The notes under the pieces were generated by a model. That model was not told where the DNA came from. It did no database searches and was given only the letters and a program-made list of their open reading frames with translations. A program made the position numbers and the translations under genes. DNA of 64,000 nt from Avibacterium sp. 21-586 (GTDB taxonomy: Bacteria; Pseudomonadota; Gammaproteobacteria; Enterobacterales; Pasteurellaceae), in NCBI RefSeq assembly GCF_026226775.1, contig NZ_JAKKOD010000001.1, positions 1 to 64,000 of the forward strand, read 5' to 3'. Shown piece by piece: positions 16,784 through 26,975 of the stretch. Positions within the stretch are counted from its first letter, which is position 1. Every line of letters starts with the position of its first letter.

Positions 16784-18121
16784 CTACATTGCATCTTCTT
16801 CAATGAATAAATCACGGTCTTTTGTTTCAACGGTATTATAGGTTGTAAATACAGTAATCATCATTAACAGGCTCATAAAGGCAGCTACTGCTTGCCAGCC
16901 ACCGAAATAAGCAAGAATAATTGATGAGAACATTGGTACTAATCCACCACCAATAGCTCCGATCTCACGAGCAACAGTTAATGCACTGTAACGATAGCGA
17001 GAGCCAAAAATTTCTGGTAATTGGGGGCTTTGTACTCCCATGGCACCTTCTGCTGGAAACCAGAAACAGAAAATCATAATTAAGCCGATTAGAATTGGTT
17101 CACCTGTATTTGCCATCATAAAGGCAAAGAATGGGAAAATGCACATTATGATAGAGTAAATTAATCCTGCTTTACGGCGTCCGATTTTATCAGAAAGCCA
17201 TCCACCGAACAGCCCGCCAAAAATCCCAACTACTGCTCCAATTGCTGTTGCAGTTGAGAAAATAGCCCCTCCATCTGAGCGAACATAGTTTACAATATAG
17301 CCGCCTAGAAATGCTTGATACATAAATGAATGTCCAACACAAGGGAAAGTGAAACCAAAAACACGTAGCATATTTTTACGCGAATGTTTCCACGCTTGTA
17401 CCAGCGGCATAGCTTGTTTTGCTCGTTCTTTGAATTCTTTCTGTTTCTCAATAAAAACTGGTGATTCATGTAATTTTAAGCGCATCCAAATAGCAAAAGC
17501 CGTGACAAAAATAGTTAATAAAAATGGAATACGCCAACCCCAAGTAATTAAATCATTACGATTAAGGCTGATAAGAATTATGGTCCATACTAAACCACCT
17601 ACAACGGTACCAGCACTTGCACCAGCCCATACATAGCTTGCTGTAATACCACGTTTACCGATAGGTGCTATTTCAGTCAGGTAGGTTGTACCAGAAGTAT
17701 ATTCAGCACCAACCGCAGCACCTTGTATACAACGACAGATGATCAAAAGTATTGGTGCCCAAATGCCAATGCTGTCATAAGATGGAATCAAACCAATACT
17801 AAATGTAGCTAATCCCATTAATAATACAGTTGTTGATAATACCCATTTGCGCCCACGAGTTTCCCCTAGATGAGAAAAAATTAATCCACCGATTGGTCGA
17901 ACTAAAAAGCCCACACCGTAAATACCGAAAGCGGAGATTAAACCAATAATGGGAGAAACGTTAGGAAAGAAAACTTGACCAAAACATAATGCTGAAGCGA
18001 GAGAGAAGAGCGTCATTTCCATCTGATCGAGAGAGGTGCCGATGGCTGCACCAAATTTAGCTCGCCAAAGTTGTTTATTGAATTCTGACGATGAGACGTT
18101 TACTGCATTTTGATTATTCAT
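16784..18121 (-). CDS. MFS transporter of the metabolite:H+ symporter (MHS) family
   Basis: A 445-residue inner-membrane transporter with about 12 helices. The MFS signatures GFLVRPIGGLIFSHLGETRG (about 70-89) and GGWLSDKIGRRKAG are typical of the MHS branch (ShiA, KgtP, ProP), which imports small organic acids or osmolytes with protons. It lies 75 bp after the gluconate 5-dehydrogenase gene on the same strand, so the substrate may be gluconate, 5-ketogluconate or a related sugar acid. That is an inference from the neighbour alone. AGGAGGTAAAT precedes the ATG. Confidence 0.85.
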   Translation of the reverse strand: MNNQNAVNVSSSEFNKQLWRAKFGAAIGTSLDQMEMTLFSLASALCFGQVFFPNVSPIIGLISAFGIYGVGFLVRPIGGLIFSHLGETRGRKWVLSTTVLLMGLATFSIGLIPSYDSIGIWAPILLIICRCIQGAAVGAEYTSGTTYLTEIAPIGKRGITASYVWAGASAGTVVGGLVWTIILISLNRNDLITWGWRIPFLLTIFVTAFAIWMRLKLHESPVFIEKQKEFKERAKQAMPLVQAWKHSRKNMLRVFGFTFPCVGHSFMYQAFLGGYIVNYVRSDGGAIFSTATAIGAVVGIFGGLFGGWLSDKIGRRKAGLIYSIIMCIFPFFAFMMANTGEPILIGLIMIFCFWFPAEGAMGVQSPQLPEIFGSRYRYSALTVAREIGAIGGGLVPMFSSIILAYFGGWQAVAAFMSLLMMITVFTTYNTVETKDRDLFIEEDAM

Positions 18122-18161
18122 ATTTACCTCCTATTAGTCCGTATGAATAATAAAATATAGA

Positions 18162-18185
18162 GTGTGGGTAAAAGATTACCCACAC
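18162..18185 (-). repeat. intergenic hairpin between dehydrogenase and transporter genes
   Basis: GTGTGGGTAA (18162-18171), loop AAGA, TTACCCACAC (18176-18185): a perfect 10-bp GC-containing stem in the 75-bp gap. Only a weak T-rich stretch follows in the direction of transcription, so it may adjust expression of the second gene or protect the upstream mRNA rather than stop transcription. Confidence 0.7.
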
Positions 18186-18196
18186 CTAAGCAATGT

Positions 18197-19000
18197 CTAT
18201 GGCTGTTTACCAATATATGCTAAGATACCACCATCAACGTATAAAATATGACCGTTAATGAAGTTTGATGCGTCAGAAGATAAGAACACTGCCGCACCCG
18301 CTAAATCTTCTGGGGTTCCCCAGCGAGCAGCAGGGGTTTTGGCGATGATAAACTGATCGAATGGGTGGCGTGAGCCGTCAGGTTGTTTTTCACGTAATGG
18401 CGCAGTTTGTGGTGTTGCGATATAGCCTGGACCAATACCATTACATTGAATGTTAGCTTCACCAAATTCTGAACAGATATTTTTGGTAAGCATTTTTAAG
18501 CCACCTTTTGCAGAGGCGTACCCTACAACAGTTTCACGACCTAATTCGCTCATCATTGAGCAGATATTGATGATTTTACCGTGTCCTTTTTTAATCATTG
18601 AAGGTAATACGGCTTTTGACATAATGAATGGACCAGTGAGATCGATATCGATGATTTTACGATAGTCCGCTGCGCTAGTTTCTAACATAGGAATGCGTTG
18701 GATGATACCGGCGTTATTTACTAAAATATCAATCACGCCAACTTCTTTTTCAATTTTTTCGATGTGTTCCTTAACTGCAACTTCATTGGTTACATCGAAT
18801 AAGTAGCCATAAGCTTCAATCCCAGCGTCTTTGTAAGCAGCAAGGCCTTTTTTCAGGTTTTCTTCGCTTACATCATTGAATACAATTTTAGCTCCTGCTT
18901 GACTTAATGCTGAAGCAATGGCAAAACCGATACCATATGAGGCACCTGTTACTAAGGCGATTTTACCTTTTAATGAGAATTGTTCTAAAATGTTTGACAT
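18197..19000 (-). CDS. idnO: gluconate 5-dehydrogenase (SDR family)
   Basis: The enzyme interconverts D-gluconate and 5-keto-D-gluconate with NAD(P). This 267-residue classical SDR has the cofactor motif TGASYGIG (18-25), NNAG (95-98) and the catalytic Ser148, Tyr161, Lys165. Long segments such as GHGKIINICSMMSELGRETV and the end HILYVDGGILAYIGKQP closely match the characterised Streptococcus suis gluconate 5-dehydrogenase. GGAGCAACT precedes the ATG. A near-perfect CRP site lies 120 bp upstream, so catabolite control is likely. The other idn/gnt genes are not here. Confidence 0.88.
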   Translation of the reverse strand: MSNILEQFSLKGKIALVTGASYGIGFAIASALSQAGAKIVFNDVSEENLKKGLAAYKDAGIEAYGYLFDVTNEVAVKEHIEKIEKEVGVIDILVNNAGIIQRIPMLETSAADYRKIIDIDLTGPFIMSKAVLPSMIKKGHGKIINICSMMSELGRETVVGYASAKGGLKMLTKNICSEFGEANIQCNGIGPGYIATPQTAPLREKQPDGSRHPFDQFIIAKTPAARWGTPEDLAGAAVFLSSDASNFINGHILYVDGGILAYIGKQP

Positions 19001-19426
19001 AGTTGCTCCTTAAACTCCTTAAATTAGGTTGTCATTGAAATGTATTATTTAGACAAGCTTATTTTAAAATTATTAAACCGTTATTTCAATTTTATTATAG
19101 CTGATTATGAGAAATAGAATGTGATGTAGCTCACATTTTTATTAATTGCACTCAATTTTTTATGCCTTATGGCATTTTTGACAGCCTGTTTGAACGAATA
19201 ATCAACAGTTTCATCTTTATCTCTGTGTTTATCTTTGTGGTGAGCTTGATGTTTTATCACTCTTTAGCAGATGTAAATAATATATTTATTAATAAAGTGC
19301 GGTAATTTTTTGAAAAAAATTTAATAATATATGTTTTTTTGATTTTCTATTCTATTTTTTATCCTAATTATTCTCTCTTTATATAAAATCCATTAGAATG
19401 TAGCCTTTCATTATGAGGAGAAGTTT
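19001..19426. other. divergent regulatory region, idnO / alsT
   Basis: About 425 bp with no gene. It carries the CRP-type site at 19118, an uptake signal at about 19296, and AT-rich DNA before alsT, whose ATG is preceded by GAGGAG. Confidence 0.7.
19118..19137. promoter_or_regulatory. CRP (cAMP receptor protein) binding site
   Basis: AATGTGATGTAGCTCACATT contains TGTGA-N6-TCACA with symmetrical flanks, a near-ideal CRP box. It lies 118 bp before idnO and about 290 bp before alsT. Control of idnO is the better fit because the box suits a carbon-source operon. Confidence 0.82.
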
Positions 19427-20869
19427 ATGATTGAGCAAATTATCAGCAATGTAGAACACGCCTTGATGTGGTTTGTGGATACATTCGATGGCCCTATTTG
19501 GGATATTACAGTGATTACTTTGTTAGGGGTAGGTATTTTCTTTACACTAACGACAGGATTGGTTCAGTTACGTTTATTTCCACAAAGTCTACGTGAAATG
19601 TGGTTTGGTCGAGCCTCTACCGGTGATTCTTTAACACCATTTCAGGCATTTGCTACAGGATTAGCCAGTCGCGTAGGAGTAGGCAACATTGGTGGGGTTG
19701 CTACAGCGATTGCGCTTGGCGGTGAAGGTGCGGTTTTCTGGATGTGGGTAACAGCATTGATAGGAATGTCCAGTGCAGTGGCAGAATCCTCCCTTGCTCA
19801 ATTGTATAAATTGAAAGATCAAGACGGAGTAAGTCGTGGGGGGCCTGCTTATTATATTGTACAGGGCTTAAAATCTCGCTGGTTGGCAGCGTGTTTTGCG
19901 ATAGCGTTGATCTTTACTTTCGGTTTTGCCTTTAATGCAGTGCAATCAAATTCGATTGTTGAAGCGACAGGAAATGCGTGGAAATGGAACCCTACTTATG
20001 TAGGAATTGGCTTGGTAATTTTAACTGCCTTGATTATTTTTGGAGGCGTTAAGCGAATTGGAAAGGTCTCAGCTCGAGTTGTACCAATGATGGCGCTATT
20101 TTATTTAATTATGGCGGTAATCATTATGGGAATGAATATTGAAATGATCCCAACCGTGCTTTCTAATATTGTTCATAGTGCCTTTTCTTTTGATGCGATG
20201 GCTGGTGGTATGTTCGGGGCGATCTTTTCTAAAGCAATGCTAATGGGAATTAAGCGTGGTTTATTCTCGAATGAAGCAGGTATGGGTTCTGCACCAAATG
20301 CTGCGGCTTCTGCGGATGTTAAGCACCCAGTAAGCCAAGGGTTGATCCAAATGCTTGGTGTGTTTGTGGATACTATCATTGTGTGTTCTTGTACCGCAAT
20401 CATCATATTGCTGTCAGACAACTACGGCGGTGAAACACTGAAAAGCATTTCTCTCACGCAAAATGCGCTACAATATCACGTTGGTGAGTTTGGTTTGCAT
20501 TTCCTTGCATTCATCTTATTGCTCTTTGCATTTTCTTCGATCATTGGTAATTATGCCTATGCAGAAAGCAATATCCGTTTTCTGAAAAACCGCCCAGTGG
20601 TAGTGTTTATTTTCCGTTTAGTCGTGCTATTTTTCGTGTACTTTGGTGCGGTAAATTCAGGCAATGTCGTATGGAGCTTTGCGGATACCGTGATGGCGGT
20701 AATGGCATTGATTAACTTGGTCTCTATTGTGTTGCTTTCACCGATTGTTTGGACGTTATTAAAAGATTATCAACGCCAAATTAAAGCAGGTATCCGTGAG
20801 CCAGAATTTAAAATTGAAGAGCATCCAGAGCTACTTAAACGTGGCGTGAATCCAGATGTTTGGAAATGA
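19427..20869 (+). CDS. alsT: sodium:alanine symporter (AGCS family)
   Basis: A 480-residue inner-membrane transporter of the alanine-or-glycine:cation symporter family. Recognisable segments are GVGNIGGVATAIALGGEGAVFWMW (two parts, about 86-109), GGPAYYI near 139 and the GLFSNEAGMGSAPNAAA stretch near 278. It uses the sodium gradient to take up alanine or glycine. A GAGGAGAAG ribosome site precedes the ATG. The kinase-like gene begins 26 bp after its stop, suggesting co-transcription. Confidence 0.9.
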   Translation: MIEQIISNVEHALMWFVDTFDGPIWDITVITLLGVGIFFTLTTGLVQLRLFPQSLREMWFGRASTGDSLTPFQAFATGLASRVGVGNIGGVATAIALGGEGAVFWMWVTALIGMSSAVAESSLAQLYKLKDQDGVSRGGPAYYIVQGLKSRWLAACFAIALIFTFGFAFNAVQSNSIVEATGNAWKWNPTYVGIGLVILTALIIFGGVKRIGKVSARVVPMMALFYLIMAVIIMGMNIEMIPTVLSNIVHSAFSFDAMAGGMFGAIFSKAMLMGIKRGLFSNEAGMGSAPNAAASADVKHPVSQGLIQMLGVFVDTIIVCSCTAIIILLSDNYGGETLKSISLTQNALQYHVGEFGLHFLAFILLLFAFSSIIGNYAYAESNIRFLKNRPVVVFIFRLVVLFFVYFGAVNSGNVVWSFADTVMAVMALINLVSIVLLSPIVWTLLKDYQRQIKAGIREPEFKIEEHPELLKRGVNPDVWK

Positions 20870-20895
20870 TGATTGAGTAAAAATGAGGTTGTTTG

Positions 20896-21621
20896 ATGTC
20901 GTCACAAAATAGTGAATTTCAAGAAATGGTGCAAGCCTTGCTTAAACAGCATAAAGGTGAGCGAATTGTGAGTTTTGATTATGACAATCAGCGCTATTGG
21001 CTCAAACAACCTGAGCAACTCAAAGGTGTGTGGCGTTTACTCAAACCGCAACCGCAAAAGGCCTTTCAAAATGAATTGAAAACCTTACAATTTTTAGCCG
21101 AAAAAAATGCTCCAGTGCCACAATTAATGGCATTTGGTGAAGATTTTTTAGTGCTAAAAGATGCAGGCAAAACCATCAGTTATTGGGTGGATAGGCCTGA
21201 TCTCAGCTCAGATCAAAAATTGGCGATTTTAGCAGACGGTGCAAAAGCCTTAACGGATCTGCATAAGAAAGGCTTAGTTCACGGTCGCCCAGCCTTGCGT
21301 GATATGGCGTGGCACGAAGGTAAGATACAGTTTATTGATTTTGAATCTCGTTCCAATCATACTAATCTAAATTGGCAAAAAGTACGAGATAGCTTGATTT
21401 TTATCCATAGCCTTGGGCGTTCAGATTGCATTTCTGATGAGCAAATGCGTTTGACGGTAGAAAAATACCAACAATATTGTGAACCTGAAATTTGGCAACA
21501 AACGCAATCCTTTATTGCGAAAAACCGCTGGCTATATTATTTATTGCTGCCTTTCAAACCCATTGCAAGAATGGATTTAATCGCTATTTATCGTCTGTTT
21601 GAAAACACGCCAAACAAGTAA
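20896..21621 (+). CDS. kinase-like protein of unknown substrate
   Basis: A 241-residue cytoplasmic protein with features of the protein-kinase-like fold. The segment HKKGLVHGRPALRDMAWHEG (catalytic-loop-like, HGRPALRDM at 129-137) is followed by IQFIDFE (144-150), in the position of a DFG-type metal site. ENELK at about 59-63 and VWRLLK near 45-50 are possible ATP-site residues. It resembles small RIO/lipopolysaccharide-kinase-like proteins, but I do not recognise the exact family. The ATG at 20896 is preferred over an in-frame TTG three bases upstream because GAGG sits seven bases before it. The substrate is unknown. Confidence 0.75.
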   Translation: MSSQNSEFQEMVQALLKQHKGERIVSFDYDNQRYWLKQPEQLKGVWRLLKPQPQKAFQNELKTLQFLAEKNAPVPQLMAFGEDFLVLKDAGKTISYWVDRPDLSSDQKLAILADGAKALTDLHKKGLVHGRPALRDMAWHEGKIQFIDFESRSNHTNLNWQKVRDSLIFIHSLGRSDCISDEQMRLTVEKYQQYCEPEIWQQTQSFIAKNRWLYYLLLPFKPIARMDLIAIYRLFENTPNK

Positions 21622-21658
21622 GTGCGGTGCTTTTTTTGTAAGTTTTTGTGATAAAACC

Positions 21659-21686
21659 TTGCTATTTTTTTTTCTATGCGTATAAT
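21659..21686 (+). promoter_or_regulatory. promoter of the initiator tRNA gene
   Basis: TTGCTA (21659-21664) and TATAAT (21681-21686) are 16 bp apart, and the -10 lies 17 bp before the mature tRNA 5' end. The -10 is a perfect sigma-70 match. Confidence 0.8.
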
Positions 21687-21703
21687 ACGCCACATATTTC
21701 GGA

Positions 21704-21780
<77 letters not shown>

Positions 21781-21804
21781 ATTCATAACAAGTTCAGTAA
21801 AAAG

Positions 21805-21829
21805 AACCCCAATTTTGGGGTTTTTTTAT
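21805..21829 (+). terminator. first terminator after tRNA-fMet
   Basis: AACCCC, AATT, then TTGGGGTTTTTTT: a compact GC stem followed by seven T, 25 bp after the tRNA. Confidence 0.85.
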
Positions 21830-21850
21830 ACGAGCAATTTAGATGTAGAA

Positions 21851-21873
21851 CTGGGCTGATTAGCCCTTTTTTT
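21851..21873 (+). terminator. second terminator / attenuator before rimP
   Basis: GGGC-TGATTA-GCCC followed by TTTTTTT, about 30 bp before the rimP start. With the previous hairpin it makes a tandem terminator in the leader of the nusA operon, a plausible place for NusA-dependent autoregulation. Confidence 0.75.
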
Positions 21874-21902
21874 ACGTCCTAAGTTTGATTAAGGGGGTTG
21901 TT

Positions 21903-22358
21903 TTGGCAACTTTAGAAGAGAAATTATCAGATTTATTAAAAAGTTCTATTGAAGATTTAGGTTGTGAACTTTGGGGGATTGAATGTCTGCGTACTGGTCG
22001 TTTTTTAACCGTGCGTATTTATATCGATAAAGAAGGTGGTGTGGGCGTGGATGATTGTGCAGATGTAAGCCGTCAAGTCAGTGCCATTTTAGATGTGGAA
22101 GATCCGATTGCGGATAAATATAACCTTGAAGTGTCTTCACCAGGCGTCGATCGTCCATTATTTACCCTTGAACAATATCAACGTTATATTGGCGAAGAAA
22201 TTGTGGTGCATTTGCGTATTCCTGTGTTGGAACGCCGCAAATGGCAAGGTAAATTAGAAAGCATTGAAAATGATATGATCACCTTGCTTGTAGATGGACA
22301 ACCGCAAGTATTGGTATTTGGCAACATTCAAAAAGCCAATGTGGTAGCAAAATTTTAA
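21903..22358 (+). CDS. rimP: ribosome maturation factor RimP
   Basis: RimP helps assemble the 30S subunit. I place the start at the TTG at 21903, giving 151 residues (150 in E. coli) and the family N-terminus (M)[26 protein letters not shown] stands five bases before it. The in-frame TTG at 21885 has no such site. [16 protein letters not shown] (about 51-66) and [12 protein letters not shown] (about 79-90) are typical. It is the first protein gene of the nusA-infB operon, 21 bp before nusA. Confidence 0.95.
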   Translation: MATLEEKLSDLLKSSIEDLGCELWGIECLRTGRFLTVRIYIDKEGGVGVDDCADVSRQVSAILDVEDPIADKYNLEVSSPGVDRPLFTLEQYQRYIGEEIVVHLRIPVLERRKWQGKLESIENDMITLLVDGQPQVLVFGNIQKANVVAKF

Positions 22359-22379
22359 TTTTAGATAGGAAGAATAAAA

Positions 22380-23867
22380 ATGAGTAAAGAGATTTTATTG
22401 GCGGCAGAAGCCGTATCAAATGAAAAATTATTACCACGCGAAAAGATTTTTGAAGCATTAGAAAGTGCCATTGCCCTTTCTACCAAAAAGAAATACGAGC
22501 AAGAAATTGATGTGCGTGTGGTGATCGATCCAAAAACAGGTGAGTTTGACACCTTCCGCCGTTGGTTAGTGGTGGACGAAGTCACTAACCCGACCAAAGA
22601 AATCACCCTTGAAGCGGCACAATTTGAAGATCCAAATGTGCAAGTAGGGGATTATGTAGAAGATCAAATTGAATCCGTGGCATTTGACCGTATTACAATG
22701 CAAACAGCACGCCAAGTGATTAGTAGTAAAATCCGTGAAGCTGAGCGTAACAAAATCGTTGAGCAATTTCGCTCTAATGAAGGCGAAATTGTGACGGGAA
22801 CCGTGAAAAAAGTAAACCGTGAAAATATTATTTTAGATTTAGGTCAGCAAGCAGAAGCGGTGATTTTGCGTGAGGATATGTTACCGCGCGAGAATTTCCG
22901 TCCAGGTGATCGTGTGCGTGGCGTGTTATATCGCGTTAGCCCTGAAAGTAAAGGCGCACAACTTTTTGTTACTCGTGCAAAACCTGAAATGATCATTGAG
23001 CTTTTCCGCATTGAAGTGCCAGAAATTGGTGAAGAGCTAATTGAAATTAAAGGTGCAGCCCGTGACCCAGGTTCGCGTGCGAAAATTGCAGTGAAAAGTA
23101 ATGATAAACGTATTGATCCCGTAGGGGCTTGTGTGGGTATGCGTGGCGCGCGTGTGCAAGCTATCACCAATGAATTAGGTGGTGAGCGTGTGGACATCGT
23201 ATTATGGGACGATAATCCTGCACAATTTGTGATTAATGCAATGGCGCCAGCCGATGTCACGTCTATCGTGGTTGATGAAGATAATCATTCTATGGATATT
23301 GCCGTTGAAGCAGAAAACTTGCCACAAGCCATCGGACGCAATGGTCAAAACGTGCGTTTAGCTAAACAGCTTACAGGCTGGGCGTTAAATGTAATGACCA
23401 CTGAAGAGCTGAATGAAAAACATCAAGCTGAAGATAACAAAGTGTTGAAACTCTTTATGAACGCTTTAGAAATTGACGAAGAATTTGCGCAAATTCTCGT
23501 TGAAGAAGGCTTCACTAATTTAGAAGAGTTAGCCTATGTACCAGTGAGCGAACTTACCGCTATTGATGGCTTAGAAGATGAAGATTTAGTGGAAGAATTG
23601 CAAACCCGCGCGAAAGATGCGCTAACAGCCGCCGCATTGGCGGAAGAAGAAGCGTTAAAACAAGCGCATATTGAAGATAAGCTACTCAATCTTGAAGGAA
23701 TGAACCGTCATCTTGCGTTCAAACTAGCAGAAAAACAAATCACCACCTTAGAACAATTAGCGGAGCAAGGTGTTGATGATTTAGCCGATATTGAAGAATT
23801 AAGCGCTGAGCAAGCAGCGGATTTAATTATGGCAGCACGCAACATTTGTTGGTTCAGCGAAGAATAA
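22380..23867 (+). CDS. nusA: transcription termination/antitermination factor NusA
   Basis: NusA binds RNA polymerase and modulates pausing, intrinsic termination and rRNA antitermination. The 495 residues equal the E. coli length. In order: the N-terminal polymerase-binding domain (about 1-125), S1 (about 133-200, ending LFVTRAK), two KH domains (about 200-345, with [19 protein letters not shown] and [17 protein letters not shown]) and two C-terminal acidic repeats (about 365-495). AGGAAG precedes the ATG. infB follows after 16 bp. Confidence 0.97.
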   Translation: MSKEILLAAEAVSNEKLLPREKIFEALESAIALSTKKKYEQEIDVRVVIDPKTGEFDTFRRWLVVDEVTNPTKEITLEAAQFEDPNVQVGDYVEDQIESVAFDRITMQTARQVISSKIREAERNKIVEQFRSNEGEIVTGTVKKVNRENIILDLGQQAEAVILREDMLPRENFRPGDRVRGVLYRVSPESKGAQLFVTRAKPEMIIELFRIEVPEIGEELIEIKGAARDPGSRAKIAVKSNDKRIDPVGACVGMRGARVQAITNELGGERVDIVLWDDNPAQFVINAMAPADVTSIVVDEDNHSMDIAVEAENLPQAIGRNGQNVRLAKQLTGWALNVMTTEELNEKHQAEDNKVLKLFMNALEIDEEFAQILVEEGFTNLEELAYVPVSELTAIDGLEDEDLVEELQTRAKDALTAAALAEEEALKQAHIEDKLLNLEGMNRHLAFKLAEKQITTLEQLAEQGVDDLADIEELSAEQAADLIMAARNICWFSEE

Positions 23868-23883
23868 AAAGGGGTGTAAAATT

Positions 23884-26412
23884 ATGGTAGATGAAGTAAA
23901 AAAATCGGATGCACCGAAAAAATTAAGCATACAGCGCCGTACTAAAACCACGGCAAGCACTACAACCAGTACAGGTAAAAACAAAACTGTACAAGTGGAA
24001 GTGCGTAAAAAACGTACCGTGCCAACGGAAGCAGCCATTCGTGCTGAAGAAGAAGCTCGTTTAAAAGCAAAACAAGAAGCAGAAAAGAGAGCGGCTGAAG
24101 AAAAAGCAAAGAAAGACGCTGAAAAAGCTAAACAAGAAGCAGAAAAAGCAGAATTGGCAAAACGTCAAGCTGAACAAAAAGCGAAAGAAAAAGCAGAAAA
24201 ATCAGCAAAAGAAACCGCCAACAAAGCGGTTGATGAAGAAAAAGAACGCTTGAAAGCTGAAGAAGCCGAGCTACGCCGTAAAGCGGACGAATTAGCGCGT
24301 CAAAAAGCAGAAGAGCAAGCACGTAAAGCCGCAGAAGAAGCCAAACGCTATGCTGATCTAGTCAGTGTTGATGAAAAAAATGAACCCTCTGAAGATTACT
24401 CAGATTATCATCTCACTTCAAGCTATGCCCGTGAAGCCGAAGATGAAGAAGCACGCCGCAATGAAAATCGTGGCCGTGGCAAAAATAAAGTTGCCAAAGC
24501 GAAAAAAGGCGGACGCGAAGACGATAGCAATAAAAGCGAGCGCGAATCAAATCGCCGCAACCAAAAAGATTTCAAAGGTGGAAAAGGCTTTAAAGGTAAA
24601 CAAGGTAAAAAAGGCAGCAGCTTACAGCAAGGCTTTACTAAGCCAGCAGCGCCAGTAAACCGTGATGTGGTGATTGGTGAAACCATTACCGTGGCGGAGT
24701 TGGCGAATAAAATGGCGGTGAAAGCCACCGAAATCATCAAAACAATGATGAAAATGGGCGAAATGGTGACGATTAACCAAGTGATCGACCAAGAAACCGC
24801 ACAGCTTGTTGCCGAAGAAATGGGGCACAAAGTGATCCTGCGTAAAGAAAATGAGCTTGAAGAATCCGTATTAGGCGATCGCGATGTGAATGCAGAAAAA
24901 GTAAATCGTGCGCCAGTGGTAACCATTATGGGGCACGTTGACCACGGTAAAACCTCTTTACTTGACTACATTCGTAAAGCGAAAGTGGCAGCAGGCGAAG
25001 CAGGCGGGATTACCCAACACATTGGTGCATACCATGTGGAAACTGATGACGGCAAAATGATCACCTTCCTGGATACACCGGGACACGCGGCCTTTACTTC
25101 AATGCGTGCGCGTGGTGCAAAAGCCACAGATATCGTGGTGCTTGTTGTAGCGGCCGATGACGGTGTGATGCCACAAACCATTGAGGCGATCCAACACGCG
25201 AAAGCGGCGGGTGTGCCAATTGTGGTAGCTGTGAACAAAATTGATAAGCCTGAAGCCAATCCAGATCGTGTAGAGCAAGAATTATTGCAACACGAAGTGA
25301 TCGCCGAGAAATTTGGTGGAGATACGCAATTCGTTTATGTTTCTGCGAAAAAAGGGACTGGGGTGGATGAGCTACTTGAAGCCATCTTGTTACAATCTGA
25401 AGTGTTAGAACTCAGTGCGGTGAAAGATGGAATGGCAACAGGTGTGGTGATTGAATCTTACCTTGATAAAGGGCGTGGTCCTGTGGCAACGATCTTAGTT
25501 CAATCAGGGACATTACACCGTGGTGATATTGTACTTTGTGGTTTTGAATACGGTCGAGTGCGGGCAATGCGTGATGAAAATGGTAAAGATATAGCCGAGG
25601 CTGGTCCGTCAATCCCAGTGGAAGTGCTAGGTTTATCGGGCGTGCCTTCGGCAGGTGATGAAGCCACCGTAGTTCGTGATGAGAAAAAGGCTCGTGAAGT
25701 GGCATTGTACCGTCAAGGTAAATTCCGTGAAGTGAAATTGGCTCGTCAGCAAAAAGCTAAATTGGAAAATATGTTCAGTAATATGACAGAAGGTGATGTG
25801 GCAGAATTGAACGTTATTGTGAAAGCAGATGTTCAAGGCTCAGTAGAAGCTATTGTTCAAGCCTTACAAGAGCTTTCAACAGCAGAAGTAAAAGTGAATG
25901 TGGTAGGTTCAGGGGTTGGTGGAATTACCGAAACAGATGCTACATTGGCTGCAGCCTCGAATGCTATTATCGTGGGCTTTAACGTTCGTGCCGATGCTTC
26001 TGCGCGCCGTATTATTGAAAATGAAAACATTGATTTACGTTATTATTCAATTATTTATGAGCTACTTAACGAAATCAAAGCAGCGATGAGCGGTATGCTC
26101 CAACCTGAATTCAAGCAAGAAATTATCGGTCTTGCGGAAGTGCGTGATGTGTTCCGCCATCCGAAATTCGGTGCTATCGCAGGTTGTATGGTGACTGAGG
26201 GCGTGGTGAAACGTAATAACCCAATCCGTGTATTACGCGACAACGTGGTAATCTTTGAAGGGGAATTGGAATCGCTCCGCCGCTTTAAAGATGACGTGGC
26301 CGAAGTGCGTAGTGGTATGGAATGTGGTATTGGCGTGAAAAACTACAACGATGTTAAAGTCGGCGACCAAATCGAAGTCTTTGAAGTGGTTGAAATTAAA
26401 CGCTCAATTTAA
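23884..26412 (+). CDS. infB: translation initiation factor IF-2
   Basis: IF-2 brings fMet-tRNA to the 30S subunit. The 842-residue product has a highly charged, Ala/Lys/Glu-rich coiled N-terminal region (about 45-160) and a basic Gly/Lys-rich stretch to about 250. The G domain follows: GHVDHGKTS at about 349-357, DTPGHAAFT at about 395-403, NKID at about 449-452. Domains II-IV follow, ending VEIKRSI. The N-terminus [20 protein letters not shown] resembles the H. influenzae protein and is shorter than in E. coli. A paired uptake-signal terminator follows the stop. Confidence 0.97.
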   Translation: MVDEVKKSDAPKKLSIQRRTKTTASTTTSTGKNKTVQVEVRKKRTVPTEAAIRAEEEARLKAKQEAEKRAAEEKAKKDAEKAKQEAEKAELAKRQAEQKAKEKAEKSAKETANKAVDEEKERLKAEEAELRRKADELARQKAEEQARKAAEEAKRYADLVSVDEKNEPSEDYSDYHLTSSYAREAEDEEARRNENRGRGKNKVAKAKKGGREDDSNKSERESNRRNQKDFKGGKGFKGKQGKKGSSLQQGFTKPAAPVNRDVVIGETITVAELANKMAVKATEIIKTMMKMGEMVTINQVIDQETAQLVAEEMGHKVILRKENELEESVLGDRDVNAEKVNRAPVVTIMGHVDHGKTSLLDYIRKAKVAAGEAGGITQHIGAYHVETDDGKMITFLDTPGHAAFTSMRARGAKATDIVVLVVAADDGVMPQTIEAIQHAKAAGVPIVVAVNKIDKPEANPDRVEQELLQHEVIAEKFGGDTQFVYVSAKKGTGVDELLEAILLQSEVLELSAVKDGMATGVVIESYLDKGRGPVATILVQSGTLHRGDIVLCGFEYGRVRAMRDENGKDIAEAGPSIPVEVLGLSGVPSAGDEATVVRDEKKAREVALYRQGKFREVKLARQQKAKLENMFSNMTEGDVAELNVIVKADVQGSVEAIVQALQELSTAEVKVNVVGSGVGGITETDATLAAASNAIIVGFNVRADASARRIIENENIDLRYYSIIYELLNEIKAAMSGMLQPEFKQEIIGLAEVRDVFRHPKFGAIAGCMVTEGVVKRNNPIRVLRDNVVIFEGELESLRRFKDDVAEVRSGMECGIGVKNYNDVKVGDQIEVFEVVEIKRSI

Positions 26413-26416
26413 TGGC

Positions 26417-26449
26417 AAAAAGTGCGGTGTTTTTTGACCGCACTTTTCC
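26417..26449 (+). terminator. uptake-signal terminator after infB
   Basis: AAAAGTGCGGT (26417-26427) pairs with ACCGCACTTTT (26437-26447). The 11-bp stem with a 9-base T-rich loop is two inverted uptake signals. It separates infB from rbfA, so rbfA may need read-through or its own promoter in the 110 bp that follow. Confidence 0.8.
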
Positions 26450-26558
26450 TTATTAATAAAAAATTAATCACACAAATGTAAATAGGATAGGATTTTCGCC
26501 GTAGGCTAAGTGCTGCGCGATCACATCATTATCCTGTTTTTATTTATAGGAAAATAAA

Positions 26559-26975
26559 ATGGCAAGAGAATTTAAACGCTCAGATCGCGTTGCACAAGAA
26601 TTACAAAAAGAAATTGCGGTGATTTTGCAACGCGAAGTGAAAGATCCACGTATTGGAATGGTTACGGTATCTGATGTCGAAGTGTCACCAGATTTAGCTT
26701 ACGCAAAAGTATTTGTTACCTTCTTATTTGATCAAGATGACAGCGTTATCGAAAGCGGAATGAAAGGGCTGGAAAAAGCTTCACCTTACATTCGTTCTTT
26801 ACTGGCTAAAGCAATGCGTTTGCGCATCGTGCCAGAGTTACGCTTTGTGTATGACAAATCCTTAGTGGAAGGGATGAGGATGTCAAACCTTGTGAGCGAA
26901 GTGATTCGTGATGATGAAAAACGCTACCAAGGTGATGCAGAGAGCCAAAATAATAGCAAAGAAAACAATGAGTAA
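26559..26975 (+). CDS. rbfA: ribosome-binding factor A
   Basis: RbfA is a KH-like 30S assembly factor needed for 16S 5'-end processing and cold adaptation. The 138 residues have the type-II KH core with [29 protein letters not shown] (two parts, about 26-54) and the [12 protein letters not shown] segment near 88-99. An Asn/Glu-rich tail follows. ATAGGAAAATAAA precedes the ATG. Its last 8 bases overlap truB. Confidence 0.96.
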   Translation: MAREFKRSDRVAQELQKEIAVILQREVKDPRIGMVTVSDVEVSPDLAYAKVFVTFLFDQDDSVIESGMKGLEKASPYIRSLLAKAMRLRIVPELRFVYDKSLVEGMRMSNLVSEVIRDDEKRYQGDAESQNNSKENNE

